Origin: Corallococcus caeni
GTDB lineage: Bacteria; Myxococcota; Myxococcia; Myxococcales; Myxococcaceae
Direction of reading: 5' to 3'
Assembly (NCBI RefSeq): GCF_036245865.1
Contig: NZ_BTTW01000001.1
Coordinates: 1,054,001-1,118,000 of the forward strand
DNA length: 64,000 nucleotides
Shown here piece by piece: positions 28,606 to 37,196 of this stretch; positions within the stretch are counted from its first letter, which is position 1, and each line of letters begins with the position of its first letter. The notes beneath the pieces are model-generated. The model was not told the origin of the DNA. It ran no database searches and worked only from the letters and a program-made list of their open reading frames with translations. The translations under genes and the position numbers were made by a program.

Positions 28606-29130
28606 ATGTCTGAGCCGTACATCGGGCAGATCGTTATGTTTGGAGGCAATTTCGCACCGCGCGGGTGGCTGTTCTGCGACGGCTCGCTGCTGTCCATCGC
28701 GCAGAACCAGGCCCTGTTCGCCATCCTGGGCACGACGTACGGCGGCAACGGGACGACGACGTTCGCGCTGCCGGACATGCGGGGCCGCTTCCCCATGGCG
28801 CCCGGACAGGGCCCCGGCCTGGCACCGCACACCCTGGGAGAGGTGTCCGGCACGCCGTCGGTGACGCTCATCTCCACGCAGATGCCGGCGCACACCCACC
28901 CGCTGATGGCCAGCATGCAGGAGGGCAACACGGAGAGCCCGGAGGGCGCGTACCTCGCCGCCTATCCCGCGGGCACCACCCCCACGCCCTACGTCACGAC
29001 CCCCAGCACGGTGATGGGCCCCCAGTCCGTGGGCATCTCCGGCGGCAGCCAGCCCGTGCCCATCCAGAACCCGTACACGACCGTGAACTTCATCATCGCG
29101 ACGGAGGGCATCTTCCCCTCGCGCGGCTGA
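28606..29130 (+). CDS. Tail-collar domain protein (microcystin-dependent protein type)
   Basis: A 174-residue protein with the phage tail-collar fold signature: IGQIVMFGGNFAPRGW near the start, FCDGSLLSI, GTTYGGNGTTTFALPDMRGR, and the C-terminal NPYTTVNFIIA. Homologues occur alone or in small groups in many bacteria and are often called microcystin-dependent proteins; their role is unclear. There are no other phage genes nearby, so this is a stand-alone bacterial gene and not a prophage remnant. A run of five G lies before the ATG. The 185-base gap shared with the collagen-like gene probably holds both promoters. Confidence 0.88.
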   Translation: MSEPYIGQIVMFGGNFAPRGWLFCDGSLLSIAQNQALFAILGTTYGGNGTTTFALPDMRGRFPMAPGQGPGLAPHTLGEVSGTPSVTLISTQMPAHTHPLMASMQEGNTESPEGAYLAAYPAGTTPTPYVTTPSTVMGPQSVGISGGSQPVPIQNPYTTVNFIIATEGIFPSRG

Positions 29131-29143
29131 CGTCCGGCGCGGA

Positions 29144-29173
29144 AAGGGCGCCGCGCCACGGACGCGGCCCCTT
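29144..29173. terminator. Bidirectional hairpin after the tail-collar gene
   Basis: AAGGG-C-GCCGCG (29144-29155) pairs with CGCGGC-CCCTT (29163-29173) with one bulged C and a 7-base loop, followed by CTTC. It lies between the convergent tail-collar and WYL-regulator genes and can serve both. Confidence 0.55.
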
Positions 29174-29182
29174 CTTCGCGCC

Positions 29183-29818
29183 TCAGGCGCCCACCACCTC
29201 CGCGCGGGTGATGCGGTCCAACCGGAAGTGGCGCCGCTCGCCGGACGCGAGGTCCACCGCGTCCAGCCGCGTCTCGTGCCGGTCCATCACCACGGACTCG
29301 ATGCGCACCTCGCGCACCGTCTCCAGGAAGTTGCCGTCCACGTAGGTGATGCGCAGCGGCTGGCGCTCGAACCACGCGCGCTCCAGCGCTTCCCGCACGG
29401 GCTTGCGCGTGGGCAGCGACGGCACGCCCAGGAACGTCAGTTCGCGAAGCCGGTCCAGCAGCTCGCGCTGCGCGGACGTGGACAGCGCGGAGCGGACCTT
29501 GTCGAGCGCCGACTCCAGCGTCCCCGTGAAGGGCAACAGCCGCATGCCGATGGCGAACCGCCCCAGCGCCACCACCAGCGCCGCCTCGCGCGCGGTGAAG
29601 TTCACCGGCGGCAGGCTGTAGCCCCGGTCCAGCGCGTAGCCCCCGCCCCGGCCTCGCTCCGCGCCCACCGGCAGCGCCGCGGCGCGCAGCGCGTCCAGGT
29701 CCCGGTAGATGGTCCGCACCGTCACGCTGAAGCGCTCCGCCAGCACCTCCGCGGTGACGCCGGTGCGGCGGCCCCTCAGGTACTCCGCGAGGGCGAAGAG
29801 TCGCTCGGTGCGTTGCAT
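29183..29818 (-). CDS. Short HTH-WYL transcriptional regulator
   Basis: A 211-residue YafY/DeoR-type regulator. Residues 1-60 form a winged helix-turn-helix (ERFSVTVRTIYRDLDAL) followed by the wing GAERGRGGGY. The C-terminal WYL part (about 145-211) is shorter than usual: it keeps the LRITYVD strand and the final HFRLDRITRAEV segment, and the protein is about 100 residues shorter than typical WYL regulators. WYL domains bind ligands or nucleic acids and these proteins often control stress or defence genes. Its 5' end faces the DNA polymerase gene, which it may regulate through the shared gap. Confidence 0.85.
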   Translation of the reverse strand: MQRTERLFALAEYLRGRRTGVTAEVLAERFSVTVRTIYRDLDALRAAALPVGAERGRGGGYALDRGYSLPPVNFTAREAALVVALGRFAIGMRLLPFTGTLESALDKVRSALSTSAQRELLDRLRELTFLGVPSLPTRKPVREALERAWFERQPLRITYVDGNFLETVREVRIESVVMDRHETRLDAVDLASGERRHFRLDRITRAEVVGA

Positions 29819-30010
29819 GGCTGCTGAATCCTGACATACCGCTGTCAGCCAGGGGCCTCAAGCTGGGGCCGAGCCCCAGCGATGCGAAGCCCCTCCGACA
29901 GCGCCCCGCCGCTCCTGTCCGCCCACCCTTGCGAAGCGGGCACCCGCGCGCCTAAGAGCGCCAGGAGCAGCGTCCGCGCGCCGCGCCTCCCCGCCCCTGA
30001 GCCCCTGCCC

Positions 30011-32494
30011 ATGGTCCCGCCGCCCCATCCGCAGGAGGACGAGTGGTTGTGGGGATGGGACCCCACGCCCGGCATCGTGTCCGTCTGGGCGGAGCCGGAT
30101 GGGCGCGCCTTCATCTGGAAGCGGCAGCCGGGCACGCACGCGCGGCTGCGCGAGGACGCGAGGTACCGCCCCTGGCTGCTGCTCGCGTCGCTCCAGGACC
30201 TGGAGCACCTGGGGGACGCGCTGAGGCCCGAAGGCGGGCCGCCCGCGCCAGGAGCCGTGACGTATCGGGAGCTGGAGGGGCCCGGCTCGCTGCGCTTCGT
30301 CGTCAGCGCGGAGGACGGCCGCGCGCTCGCGTCCGCGGTGCTCAAGGGCGCGTCGAAGCGGTTGGATTCACGCGTGGGCCACCTGCGCGACCTGGGCCCG
30401 GCCACGGCGCTGGTGCTGCCCCCGGAGGAGCAGTACCTGGTGGCCACCGGGCGCGCGTACTTCCGCGACCTCGTCTTCGACGACCTGCGCCGGCTCCAGT
30501 TCGACCTGGAGACCACCGGGTTGGACCCTTCGAAGGACCGCATCTTCCTGGTCGCGCTGAGGGATCCGGACGGCCGCGCGGAGACGCTGGAGGTGACGGC
30601 GGACGGCGACGCGGGCGAGGCGGACCTGCTGCGCCGGCTGGTCGCGCGCATCCGCGAGGCCGACCCCGACGTGGTGGAGAACCACAACCTGCACGGCTTC
30701 GACCTGCCCTTCCTGGATCAGCGCGCCAAGAGGCTCAACGTGCCGCTGGCGCTGGGCCGCGCGGGGCTGCCGGGCCTGCGCCACCGCCCTTCCGCCAGGG
30801 GCGCCGCGCTGAACCGGGGTCCCGGAGGCCGTGAAGCGGACGCCATGCGCCGCGCGCGCTACACCGTCCCCGGCCGCGAGTTCATCGACACGCTGGACGC
30901 CGTGCGCCGCCACGACTTCTCCGCCCGCGACCTGCCCGGCCACGGCCTCAAGGCGGTGGCGAAGCACCTGGGCCTGTCCGGGCCCGACCGCGAGCTCATT
31001 CCCGGCGCGCGCGTGCACGAGGTCTTCCTGAAGGACCCGGAGCGCGTGCGCCGCTACGCGCGCGAGGACGTGACGGAGGCCGCGGGCCTGGCGCACCTCC
31101 TGGGCGGCGCGGCGTTCGCGCTCGCGCGCATGGCCCCCCGGCGCTACGAGCGGCTGGCGGACGCGGGCCCCGCGACGGGCGTGCTGGATCCGCTGCTGGT
31201 GCGCGCCTACGTGCGCTCGGGAGCGGCGCTGCCCGCGCACGAAACCAGCGACGGCACGTCCCACAGCGGCGCGGCGCTGCACCTGTTCGCCACCGGCGTC
31301 GCGCGACATATCGTGAAGGCGGACGTGGCCAGCCTCTACCCGTCGCTCATGCGCGAGTACCGCATCGGCCCCCGGCGCGACCGGCTGAACGCGCTGCTCG
31401 CGCTGGTGGACCGGCTGGTGGATCAGCGCCTGGACGCGAAGGCGAAGGCGAAGAAGGCCCCGCCCGGCTCGCCGGAGCGCCACACGCACGAGGCGTTCTC
31501 CGCGGCGATGAAAATCCTCATCAACTCCGCCTACGGCTACCTGGGCGCGGTGGGCCTCACGCGCTTCTCCGACGTGCACGCCGCCAACGAGGTGACGCGG
31601 CGCGGGCGCGAGCTGCTGGGCCTCCTGTGCCGCGAGCTCGCGCACCGGGGCGTGACGCTGCTGGAGGCCGACACGGACGGCGTCTACTTCGCGGTGCCGG
31701 AAGCCTGGACGGAGGCCGACGAGCGCCGCGTCGTAACGGAGGTCGCGAGCCTGCTGCCGCCGCGCGTGCGGCTGGAGTTCGACGGGCGCTACGCCGCCAT
31801 GCTGTCGCACGAGCCGAAGAACTACGCGCTCCAGCCCTACGCCGGGCCGCTGCTGCTGCGCGGCGTGGCGTTCCGCTCCAGCCGCGCGGAGCCCTATGGC
31901 GAGGACTTCCTGCGCAAGGCCCTCCAGCACCTGCTGGCCGGCGACGTGCGCGCCGTGCGCGACACCTACGTGGACGCGGTGATGGCGCTGCGCCAGCGCC
32001 AGGTGCCCACCTTCCAGGTCTCCGCGCAGGTGCGGCTGACCAAGTCCCCCTCGCAGTACCTGGCCACGCGCAAGCAGCGCAAGGAGCTGGCCTACGAAGC
32101 CCTGCTCACCAACGGCCGCGAGCACTGGTCCCTGGGCGAGCGCGTGCGCATCTACCGCGCCACGGGCGGCCGCGCGGGCCTGCTCCAGGAAGCGGACGCC
32201 GAGGACGGCGAGCCCGGCCCGCGCCCCGCCCCGGGCGAGCCGGCGGGCGACGACGCGCGCGACTACGACGTCGAGTACTACGTGCGCCTGCTCAAGGACT
32301 CGTTCGCGGCCCGGCTCGCGCGCGGCCTTGACCCGGAGGACTTCGCCACCGTGTTCGCGGACCCCGACCAGCCCTCCCTCTTCACCCCGTCCCTCGCGGA
32401 CGCCCGGCCCGTGCTCAACGTCATCCGCGAGCCCACGGGCCCGGAGTTCGGCGAGGACGCGCAGGTGGTTGGAGCCCCGCCCTTCTCACCGTGA
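30011..32494 (+). CDS. Family B DNA polymerase with 3'-5' exonuclease domain
   Basis: An 827-residue polymerase. Exonuclease motifs are intact: FDLETTGLD (Asp165, Glu167), NHNLHGFD (Asp231) and YAREDV (Asp353). Polymerase motifs follow: DVASLYPS (Asp438), KILINSAYG (Lys501) and DTD (554-556). All catalytic residues are present, so a proofreading polymerase is expected, probably for repair or translesion work like E. coli Pol II. An ATG at 29882 would add 43 residues of Ser/Pro/Ala-rich sequence with no similarity to the family; neither start has a strong ribosome-binding site. The C-terminal 80 residues are acidic and variable. Confidence 0.9.
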   Translation: MVPPPHPQEDEWLWGWDPTPGIVSVWAEPDGRAFIWKRQPGTHARLREDARYRPWLLLASLQDLEHLGDALRPEGGPPAPGAVTYRELEGPGSLRFVVSAEDGRALASAVLKGASKRLDSRVGHLRDLGPATALVLPPEEQYLVATGRAYFRDLVFDDLRRLQFDLETTGLDPSKDRIFLVALRDPDGRAETLEVTADGDAGEADLLRRLVARIREADPDVVENHNLHGFDLPFLDQRAKRLNVPLALGRAGLPGLRHRPSARGAALNRGPGGREADAMRRARYTVPGREFIDTLDAVRRHDFSARDLPGHGLKAVAKHLGLSGPDRELIPGARVHEVFLKDPERVRRYAREDVTEAAGLAHLLGGAAFALARMAPRRYERLADAGPATGVLDPLLVRAYVRSGAALPAHETSDGTSHSGAALHLFATGVARHIVKADVASLYPSLMREYRIGPRRDRLNALLALVDRLVDQRLDAKAKAKKAPPGSPERHTHEAFSAAMKILINSAYGYLGAVGLTRFSDVHAANEVTRRGRELLGLLCRELAHRGVTLLEADTDGVYFAVPEAWTEADERRVVTEVASLLPPRVRLEFDGRYAAMLSHEPKNYALQPYAGPLLLRGVAFRSSRAEPYGEDFLRKALQHLLAGDVRAVRDTYVDAVMALRQRQVPTFQVSAQVRLTKSPSQYLATRKQRKELAYEALLTNGREHWSLGERVRIYRATGGRAGLLQEADAEDGEPGPRPAPGEPAGDDARDYDVEYYVRLLKDSFAARLARGLDPEDFATVFADPDQPSLFTPSLADARPVLNVIREPTGPEFGEDAQVVGAPPFSP

Positions 32495-32564
32495 CTGGAA
32501 CGTTGTCGTGTCCCGGTTCCTCCGGGAGTCGTGGGGAGGGTTCTGCTACGTTGCGTCAACCTCG

Positions 32565-34118
32565 ATGGCCTTCTCGTTGATGAAGCGTCCCACGCCACGC
32601 GCGCTGGTGGTTCCCGGCACCGTGGCCCTGCTGCTCCTGCTCCCCTGGCTCATCTACTGGAGCGCGGTCATCCACCGCTATGGGCTGCGTGACGACTACG
32701 CCATCCTGCGCGAGGCGCGCGAGGAGCCGGGGAAGATCTTGCGCGTCTGCGCCTCGCAGGGCCGCCCGCTCTACGGCTGGATGCTGGAGGCGTCCGCGAA
32801 GGCGGCCGGCGGCATCGACGGGCTGATGGGGCTGCGCCTCATGGGCGTCGCCGGGCTGGGCGTGCTCGCGGCGGCGGTGTTCCTGCTGCTGCGCAAGGAG
32901 GGCTGGCGGACGGGCTCCGCGGCGCTGCTGGCGGGGTTCCTCACGGTGACGCCGTCCGCGCAGGTCATCGCCAACTGGGGCATCTGCTGGCCGCAAGCGG
33001 TGGCGCTGATGCTGGGCCTGGGCGCGTTCGCCTTCGCCCGCCGCGCCATGGGCCCGCCGGGGGAGGACGCCCCCATCCGGTGGCCGCTCGCGCTGGCGGC
33101 GGTGGGCAGCATGGCCACCGCGACGCTCATCTATCAGGTGAGCGGGCTGTTCTCCGCGGTGCTGCTGGCGGCGTCGCTGGTGGTGCACCGCGACGTGTCG
33201 CTGAAGGACACCGCGCGCTGGATGCTCAAGCACCTGCTGGTGATGGGCGCGGGCCTGGCGCTCGCGTACGTCGTCACCCAGGTGCTGTTCAAGACGGGCA
33301 CCTTCCCACCCTCGCCCCGCATCACCTTCGAGAAGCACTGGGTGGACAAGACCGTCTGGGCGCTCATGCACGTGTTCCCCAACGCGCTCGCGCTGTCCGC
33401 GCTCAACGAGGCGCCGGTGGGCGACATGGACGGCTACCGGGCCATGGTGGTGCTGACGCTGACGCTGCTGGGCGTGGGCGTCGCCGTGGAGGGACGCCGC
33501 TCGGGGCGCGTGGGCGTGGGGCGGTGGCTGCTGGCGCTGGTGACGCTGTCGGGCGCGGCGTACTCGGTGAGCTTCCTCGCCGGGGAGCGGTGGCCCACCT
33601 ACCGCACGCTCAACGCGCTCACCGGCGTGTGGGCCGTGTTCTTCGCCGCGTCGCTGGTGAACCTGGGCACCATGTGGCCCAGGCATGGCCCCCGCATGGC
33701 CACGGCGCTGCTCACCGCGTTCGTGGCCTTCAGCGCCCTGCTCGCGCACGAGCAGTCCCTGGAGCTGTTCGCCCTGCCCCAGGGCCGGGAGCTGGCGGTG
33801 ATGGAGCAGGGCGCCAGCCTCGTCGTCCCGGACAGGAAGCCGCGCGTCTTCGTCCTCACCGCCAGGCAGTCGGACTCCACCGCGCCGTTCCACTACCTGG
33901 ACGAGTTCGGCTCCGTCTCCGTGGACGCGGAGTGGGTGGCCAAGGAGATGCTCAAGGCCCTGGTGAAGGAGCGCTTCCCCCGCGAGCGCGACGTCAGCGG
34001 CCTCTACCGCTTCGCCGCCGGCCCCGTCGCCCCGGAGCCGCGCAACTACGACATCCTCATCGACATGCGCCGCCAGCACGTGAGCGCCGTGAGCCCCATC
34101 CTCCAGAAGCCCCGCTAG
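32565..34118 (+). CDS. GtrII-like polytopic membrane glycosyltransferase
   Basis: A 517-residue protein with about ten to twelve membrane segments. After the first segment comes YGLRDDYAIL, matching the Asp-Asp first-loop motif of the GtrII / Glucos_trans_II family of GT-C enzymes, and NWGICWPQA is also reminiscent of that family. Such enzymes move a sugar from a polyprenyl carrier to surface polysaccharide on the outer face of the inner membrane. No GtrA or GtrB partner lies beside it. The ATG at 32565 is used; a second in-frame ATG follows at 32580. Confidence 0.7.
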   Translation: MAFSLMKRPTPRALVVPGTVALLLLLPWLIYWSAVIHRYGLRDDYAILREAREEPGKILRVCASQGRPLYGWMLEASAKAAGGIDGLMGLRLMGVAGLGVLAAAVFLLLRKEGWRTGSAALLAGFLTVTPSAQVIANWGICWPQAVALMLGLGAFAFARRAMGPPGEDAPIRWPLALAAVGSMATATLIYQVSGLFSAVLLAASLVVHRDVSLKDTARWMLKHLLVMGAGLALAYVVTQVLFKTGTFPPSPRITFEKHWVDKTVWALMHVFPNALALSALNEAPVGDMDGYRAMVVLTLTLLGVGVAVEGRRSGRVGVGRWLLALVTLSGAAYSVSFLAGERWPTYRTLNALTGVWAVFFAASLVNLGTMWPRHGPRMATALLTAFVAFSALLAHEQSLELFALPQGRELAVMEQGASLVVPDRKPRVFVLTARQSDSTAPFHYLDEFGSVSVDAEWVAKEMLKALVKERFPRERDVSGLYRFAAGPVAPEPRNYDILIDMRRQHVSAVSPILQKPR

Positions 34119-34120
34119 CG

Positions 34121-34147
34121 CCCCGCGTCAGGGGAGACCCTGAGGGG
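34121..34147 (+). terminator. Hairpin after the GtrII-like gene
   Basis: TCAGGG (34128-34133) pairs with CCCTGA (34138-34143) around a GAGA loop, extended by CCCC/GGGG (34121-34124 and 34144-34147) across a 3-base bulge. It starts two bases after the stop codon. The rest of the gap to 34392 shows nothing else I can identify. Confidence 0.5.
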
Positions 34148-34392
34148 AAGCCCTCACGAAGGCCCGAGGCGTGCGCGCGGCTCCCACCCGGATTTCCGGG
34201 GAGAGGCACCGGACGAGGAGGCTCTCGCGGCGCGTCGTGCAGGTTGGGCCCCACCGGACGCGTGAATCCGGGTAATGAATCGGGCAGTGACGTCCTCCGT
34301 TCCCCTTCCGCAACCGCGAGCCCCGGGGGTGGCCCCGTCCCGCGCCGCGGAGGGAGGCCCGTGCTCCACCCGGCCCGAGGAGACGCCCGCTG

Positions 34393-35052
34393 ATGGACGG
34401 TGAACGTCCGATGCGGCACGACTGGGTGTATTTGGGCGCCGGCTGGGCGGAGCAGCTGCGCTCCCCGCCGGGTCCGGACGTGCTCGCGCAGGTGACGGCG
34501 TGGCGGGAGCAGGGCCGGCCCTTCGCCGTCGCCCGCCAGGACATCCCGGACCGGGACGACGAGCTGCGCTTGACGCTCACCCTGCCCGACCGCCGCCACC
34601 TGTCGCTGCACGTGGCCCTGCCCGCGGTGGAGCGCCGGCTGCCGCCGCCCACGGTGCAGGAGGTGCGCCCCTCCGCTCCCGGCGCCTGGGGGCCCGCGCT
34701 GGACGACGTCATCGCCCTGGGCACCGCGCTCGACTTGACGGTGGGCGTGTTCGGTTCGCTGGCCTGGCAGCACCGCTCGGGCGTGCCCTTCGTGCGGCCG
34801 CTGTCGGACGTGGACCTGCTCTTCGCCCCCGCGCGCTGGTCGGACGTGGAGCGGCTGCTGTTCGGGCTGGAGGCGGTGTCCCGGCGCCACTCGGTGGTGC
34901 GGCTGGACGGCGAGGTGCTGCTGCCCGACGGCGGCGCCGTGTCCTGGCGCGAGCTCGCGCTGGAGCCCGAGCGCATCTGGGTCACCGGCCCCCGGGGCGC
35001 CAGCCCCCGCACGCTCCGCGAGCTGCGCGCCCTCTTCCCCGCCGAGTCCTAG
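34393..35052 (+). CDS. mdcG: MdcG-like phosphoribosyl-dephospho-CoA transferase (orphan)
   Basis: A 219-residue protein with the layout of malonate decarboxylase holo-ACP synthase MdcG: an N-terminal MRHDWVYL block, a nucleotidyltransferase core GVFGSLAWQ (Gly121, Ser122) with the metal-binding SDVDLL (Asp139, Asp141), and the late LDGEVLLPDGGAVSWREL block. MdcG attaches the triphosphoribosyl-dephospho-CoA group to the malonate decarboxylase carrier protein. No mdcA, B, C, D or E gene is present in the window. A second ATG at 34411 would give the usual family N-terminus. A hairpin and a 340-base gap separate it from the pigment locus downstream. Confidence 0.82.
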   Translation: MDGERPMRHDWVYLGAGWAEQLRSPPGPDVLAQVTAWREQGRPFAVARQDIPDRDDELRLTLTLPDRRHLSLHVALPAVERRLPPPTVQEVRPSAPGAWGPALDDVIALGTALDLTVGVFGSLAWQHRSGVPFVRPLSDVDLLFAPARWSDVERLLFGLEAVSRRHSVVRLDGEVLLPDGGAVSWRELALEPERIWVTGPRGASPRTLRELRALFPAES

Positions 35053-35068
35053 GCCCGGCGAAGCGCCC

Positions 35069-35086
35069 CCGCGTGAATACACGCGG
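35069..35086 (+). terminator. Hairpin after the mdcG-like gene
   Basis: A perfect 7-bp stem CCGCGTG/CACGCGG with an AATA tetraloop, 16 bases past the stop codon. It separates the mdcG-like gene from the pigment operon. Confidence 0.5.
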
Positions 35087-35328
35087 CCCGCGGGCCGTCA
35101 CGCAGCGCGCGGTCACGACCCGTTTCCACCCGCCACTCCGAATGCCTCGCAGGGCTTTTCCAGACCTGCGGGATCGCCGGAGGCGCGCCCCCCTGGACAA
35201 ACCTGCAAGAACCTGAAAGCGGAGCCACCGTTGCGCGTTTCGTCAACAAGTCCGTGGGCTTGCGGCGTCCGAAGGGCAGGCGGAGGGGCGGCCTCCCGGC
35301 GTCCCGGCTGCTTGGACGGGGGGGCCAA

Positions 35329-35357
35329 TTGTCACCCTGTGAATGGTTTGGTAAAGG
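35329..35357 (+). promoter_or_regulatory. Possible promoter of the aryl polyene operon
   Basis: The gap 35053-35392 has no gene. In its less GC-rich end TTGTCA (35329-35334, five of six matches to the sigma-70 -35 box) is followed after 17 bases by TAAAGG (35352-35357, a poor -10). This would start transcription about 30 bases before the first gene of the operon. Apart from this and the hairpin at 35069 I see nothing else in the gap. Confidence 0.3.
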
Positions 35358-35392
35358 TTGTCTTTGGGAGCGCTTGGGGGCCTCCCGTCACG

Positions 35393-36136
35393 ATGATGAT
35401 GGGATTCTCCGTTCAACGCTGGGCCGCATGGGCCCCCGGCCTCGTCAACCCTGCTTCCTGGGAAACGTGGCTCGCGAAGCCTCACCCGCTCCCGGCCGAA
35501 GGTACGCCCGCGCTCGCCGCGATGCCCGCGATGATGCGCCGCCGGGTGGACCGGCTGGGACGCATCGCGTTGCAGGCGGCCTACGACGCGCACGTGGACG
35601 CGCCGGACGCGCCGGTCCTCTTCGCGTCGCGTTACGGGGACCTGGGCCGCTCGGTGGAGCTGTTGACGCAGCTGGCGCGCTCGGAGCCGCTGTCCCCCAC
35701 GTCCTTCAGCCTGTCGGTGCACAACGCCATCGGGGCGCTCTACTCCATCGCGCGGGGGGACACGTCCGCCTACGGCGCCATCGCCGCGGGTGAGGAGACG
35801 GTGGAGGCCGCCTTCACGGAGGCGTGCGGCCTGCTGTCCGACGGCGTCCCCCGGGTGATGGTCGTCGTCTACGACGAGCCCGTGCCCGCCCCGTGGGAGC
35901 ACTTCGCGCGGGACGTGGCGTTCCCCCACGCCTGGGCCTGCCTCCTTTCGGCCAGCACGGGCCCGGACGCCATCCACCTGGGCTGCGCGACCGGCCCGTC
36001 GGACGCGCCCGTCACGCCGCAGGCGCCCGACGCCCTCCCGGCGGACCTGCACGTCCTGCGCTTCCTCGTCTCCGGGGCCTCGCGGTGGGAGCACGCGACG
36101 GGTGGCCGGCGCTGGCGGTGGGAACGCCATGCTTGA
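35393..36136 (+). CDS. Ketosynthase chain-length-factor-like protein
   Basis: A 247-residue protein of the Ketoacyl-synt_2 type (beta-ketoacyl synthase chain length factor). It matches the N-terminal thiolase half, with TSFSLSVHNAIGALYSI at the place where a ketosynthase has its catalytic Cys; the Cys is absent, so it cannot condense by itself. In aryl polyene systems such a subunit pairs with an active ketosynthase and shapes the chain-building complex. Three consecutive ATG codons begin at 35393. It overlaps the next gene by eight bases and is the first gene of the pigment operon. Confidence 0.85.
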   Translation: MMMGFSVQRWAAWAPGLVNPASWETWLAKPHPLPAEGTPALAAMPAMMRRRVDRLGRIALQAAYDAHVDAPDAPVLFASRYGDLGRSVELLTQLARSEPLSPTSFSLSVHNAIGALYSIARGDTSAYGAIAAGEETVEAAFTEACGLLSDGVPRVMVVVYDEPVPAPWEHFARDVAFPHAWACLLSASTGPDAIHLGCATGPSDAPVTPQAPDALPADLHVLRFLVSGASRWEHATGGRRWRWERHA

Positions 36137-36908
36137 GAAGCTCAACCGGCTGTGGCGCATCTTCGCCACCGGACTGTCCTTCGCCACCTTCGGGCTGGGC
36201 GGGCTGGCGCTGCGCCTCCTCTACTTCCCGCTGCTCCAGCTGCTCGTGCGCGAACCGAAGCGGCAGCAGCGGCTGGCGCGGCTCGCGGTGCACCACACGT
36301 TCCGCTTCTTCATCGGCTACATGCGCGCCCTGGGCGTGCTGCGCTACGAGCTGCAGGGCGTGGAGAAGCTGTCGCGCTCCGGGCTGCTCATCCTGGCCAA
36401 CCACCCGTCGCTCATCGACGTGGTGTTCCTCATCTCGCTGGTCCCCAACGCGGACTGCGTGGTGAAGGCGAGCCTGGCGAACAACCCGTTCACGCGCGGC
36501 CCCATCCGGGCCACGCGCTACCTGTGCAACGACTCCGGGCCCGGGCTCATCCAGGACTGCATCGCGTCCGTGAAGGCCGGCAACAACCTCATCATCTTCC
36601 CGGAGGGCTCGCGCACGCCGCTGGACGGGACCATGCAGTTGCAGCGCGGCGCCGCCAACATCGCGGTGCGCGGCCCCTGCGACATCACGCCGGTCATCAT
36701 CCGCTGCGAGCCGCGGGGCCTCACCAAGGGCACGCCCTGGTGGAAGGTGCCCGAAAAGCCCATGCACTACTTCATCCGCGTCGAGGACGACATCCACGTG
36801 TCGTCCCAGGACGTGGACGCGGGCGAGGCGGCGAAGGCCGCGCGCCAGCTCACCACCCGTCTGCACGACCATTTCTCCAGGGGGAGCCAGGGCCATGTTG
36901 GAGCTTGA
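36129..36908 (+). CDS. PlsC-like lysophospholipid acyltransferase
   Basis: A 259-residue membrane-associated acyltransferase with the HX4D motif NHPSLID (His92, Asp97) and FPEGSRT, both diagnostic of the 1-acyl-glycerol-3-phosphate acyltransferase family. A hydrophobic N-terminal segment anchors it. In aryl polyene loci an enzyme of this type is thought to link the polyene to a lipid or other acceptor. It overlaps both neighbours. Confidence 0.87.
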   Translation: MLEKLNRLWRIFATGLSFATFGLGGLALRLLYFPLLQLLVREPKRQQRLARLAVHHTFRFFIGYMRALGVLRYELQGVEKLSRSGLLILANHPSLIDVVFLISLVPNADCVVKASLANNPFTRGPIRATRYLCNDSGPGLIQDCIASVKAGNNLIIFPEGSRTPLDGTMQLQRGAANIAVRGPCDITPVIIRCEPRGLTKGTPWWKVPEKPMHYFIRVEDDIHVSSQDVDAGEAAKAARQLTTRLHDHFSRGSQGHVGA

Positions 36909-37158
36909 GCAGGAAATCAAGCGTCTGGTCATCGAGACACTGAATCTCGAGGACCTCACGCCGGAAGACATCGATCCCGCCGCGCCGCTGTTCGTCGAGG
37001 GCCTGGGGCTCGACTCCATCGACGCCCTGGAGCTGGGGCTCGCGTTGCAGAAGTCCTATGGCGTCGTGCTGGCGAGCGACTCCAAGGAGAATCGCCGTCA
37101 CTTCGCCAGCGTTCGAGCACTCGCGGATTTCGTCAGCACCCACCGCACCCGGTCCTGA
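36895..37158 (+). CDS. Acyl carrier protein 1 of the polyene locus
   Basis: An 87-residue acidic carrier protein with the phosphopantetheine site GLDSIDALE (Ser41). It resembles the ApeE/ApeF pair of aryl polyene clusters. It overlaps the acyltransferase gene by 14 bases. The carrier must be activated by a phosphopantetheinyl transferase encoded elsewhere. Confidence 0.9.
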   Translation: MLELEQEIKRLVIETLNLEDLTPEDIDPAAPLFVEGLGLDSIDALELGLALQKSYGVVLASDSKENRRHFASVRALADFVSTHRTRS

Positions 37159-37196
37159 AGCTCCCTTCCAAAAAACCTAAGCGAGGAAACACCCCC

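Noticed and set aside
28606..29130. Prophage remnant
   Set aside because: Only the collar domain is phage-like; there is no integrase, capsid, terminase or change in base composition around it.
29183..29818. Frameshifted or truncated WYL regulator pseudogene
   Set aside because: The frame has a good start, an intact HTH and a natural end just before a terminator hairpin; no continuing WYL sequence was seen after the stop, so a short form is more likely.
34393..35052. Phosphopantetheinyl transferase for the polyene ACPs
   Set aside because: The sequence has the SDVDLL nucleotidyltransferase core of MdcG and none of the Sfp/AcpS motifs.
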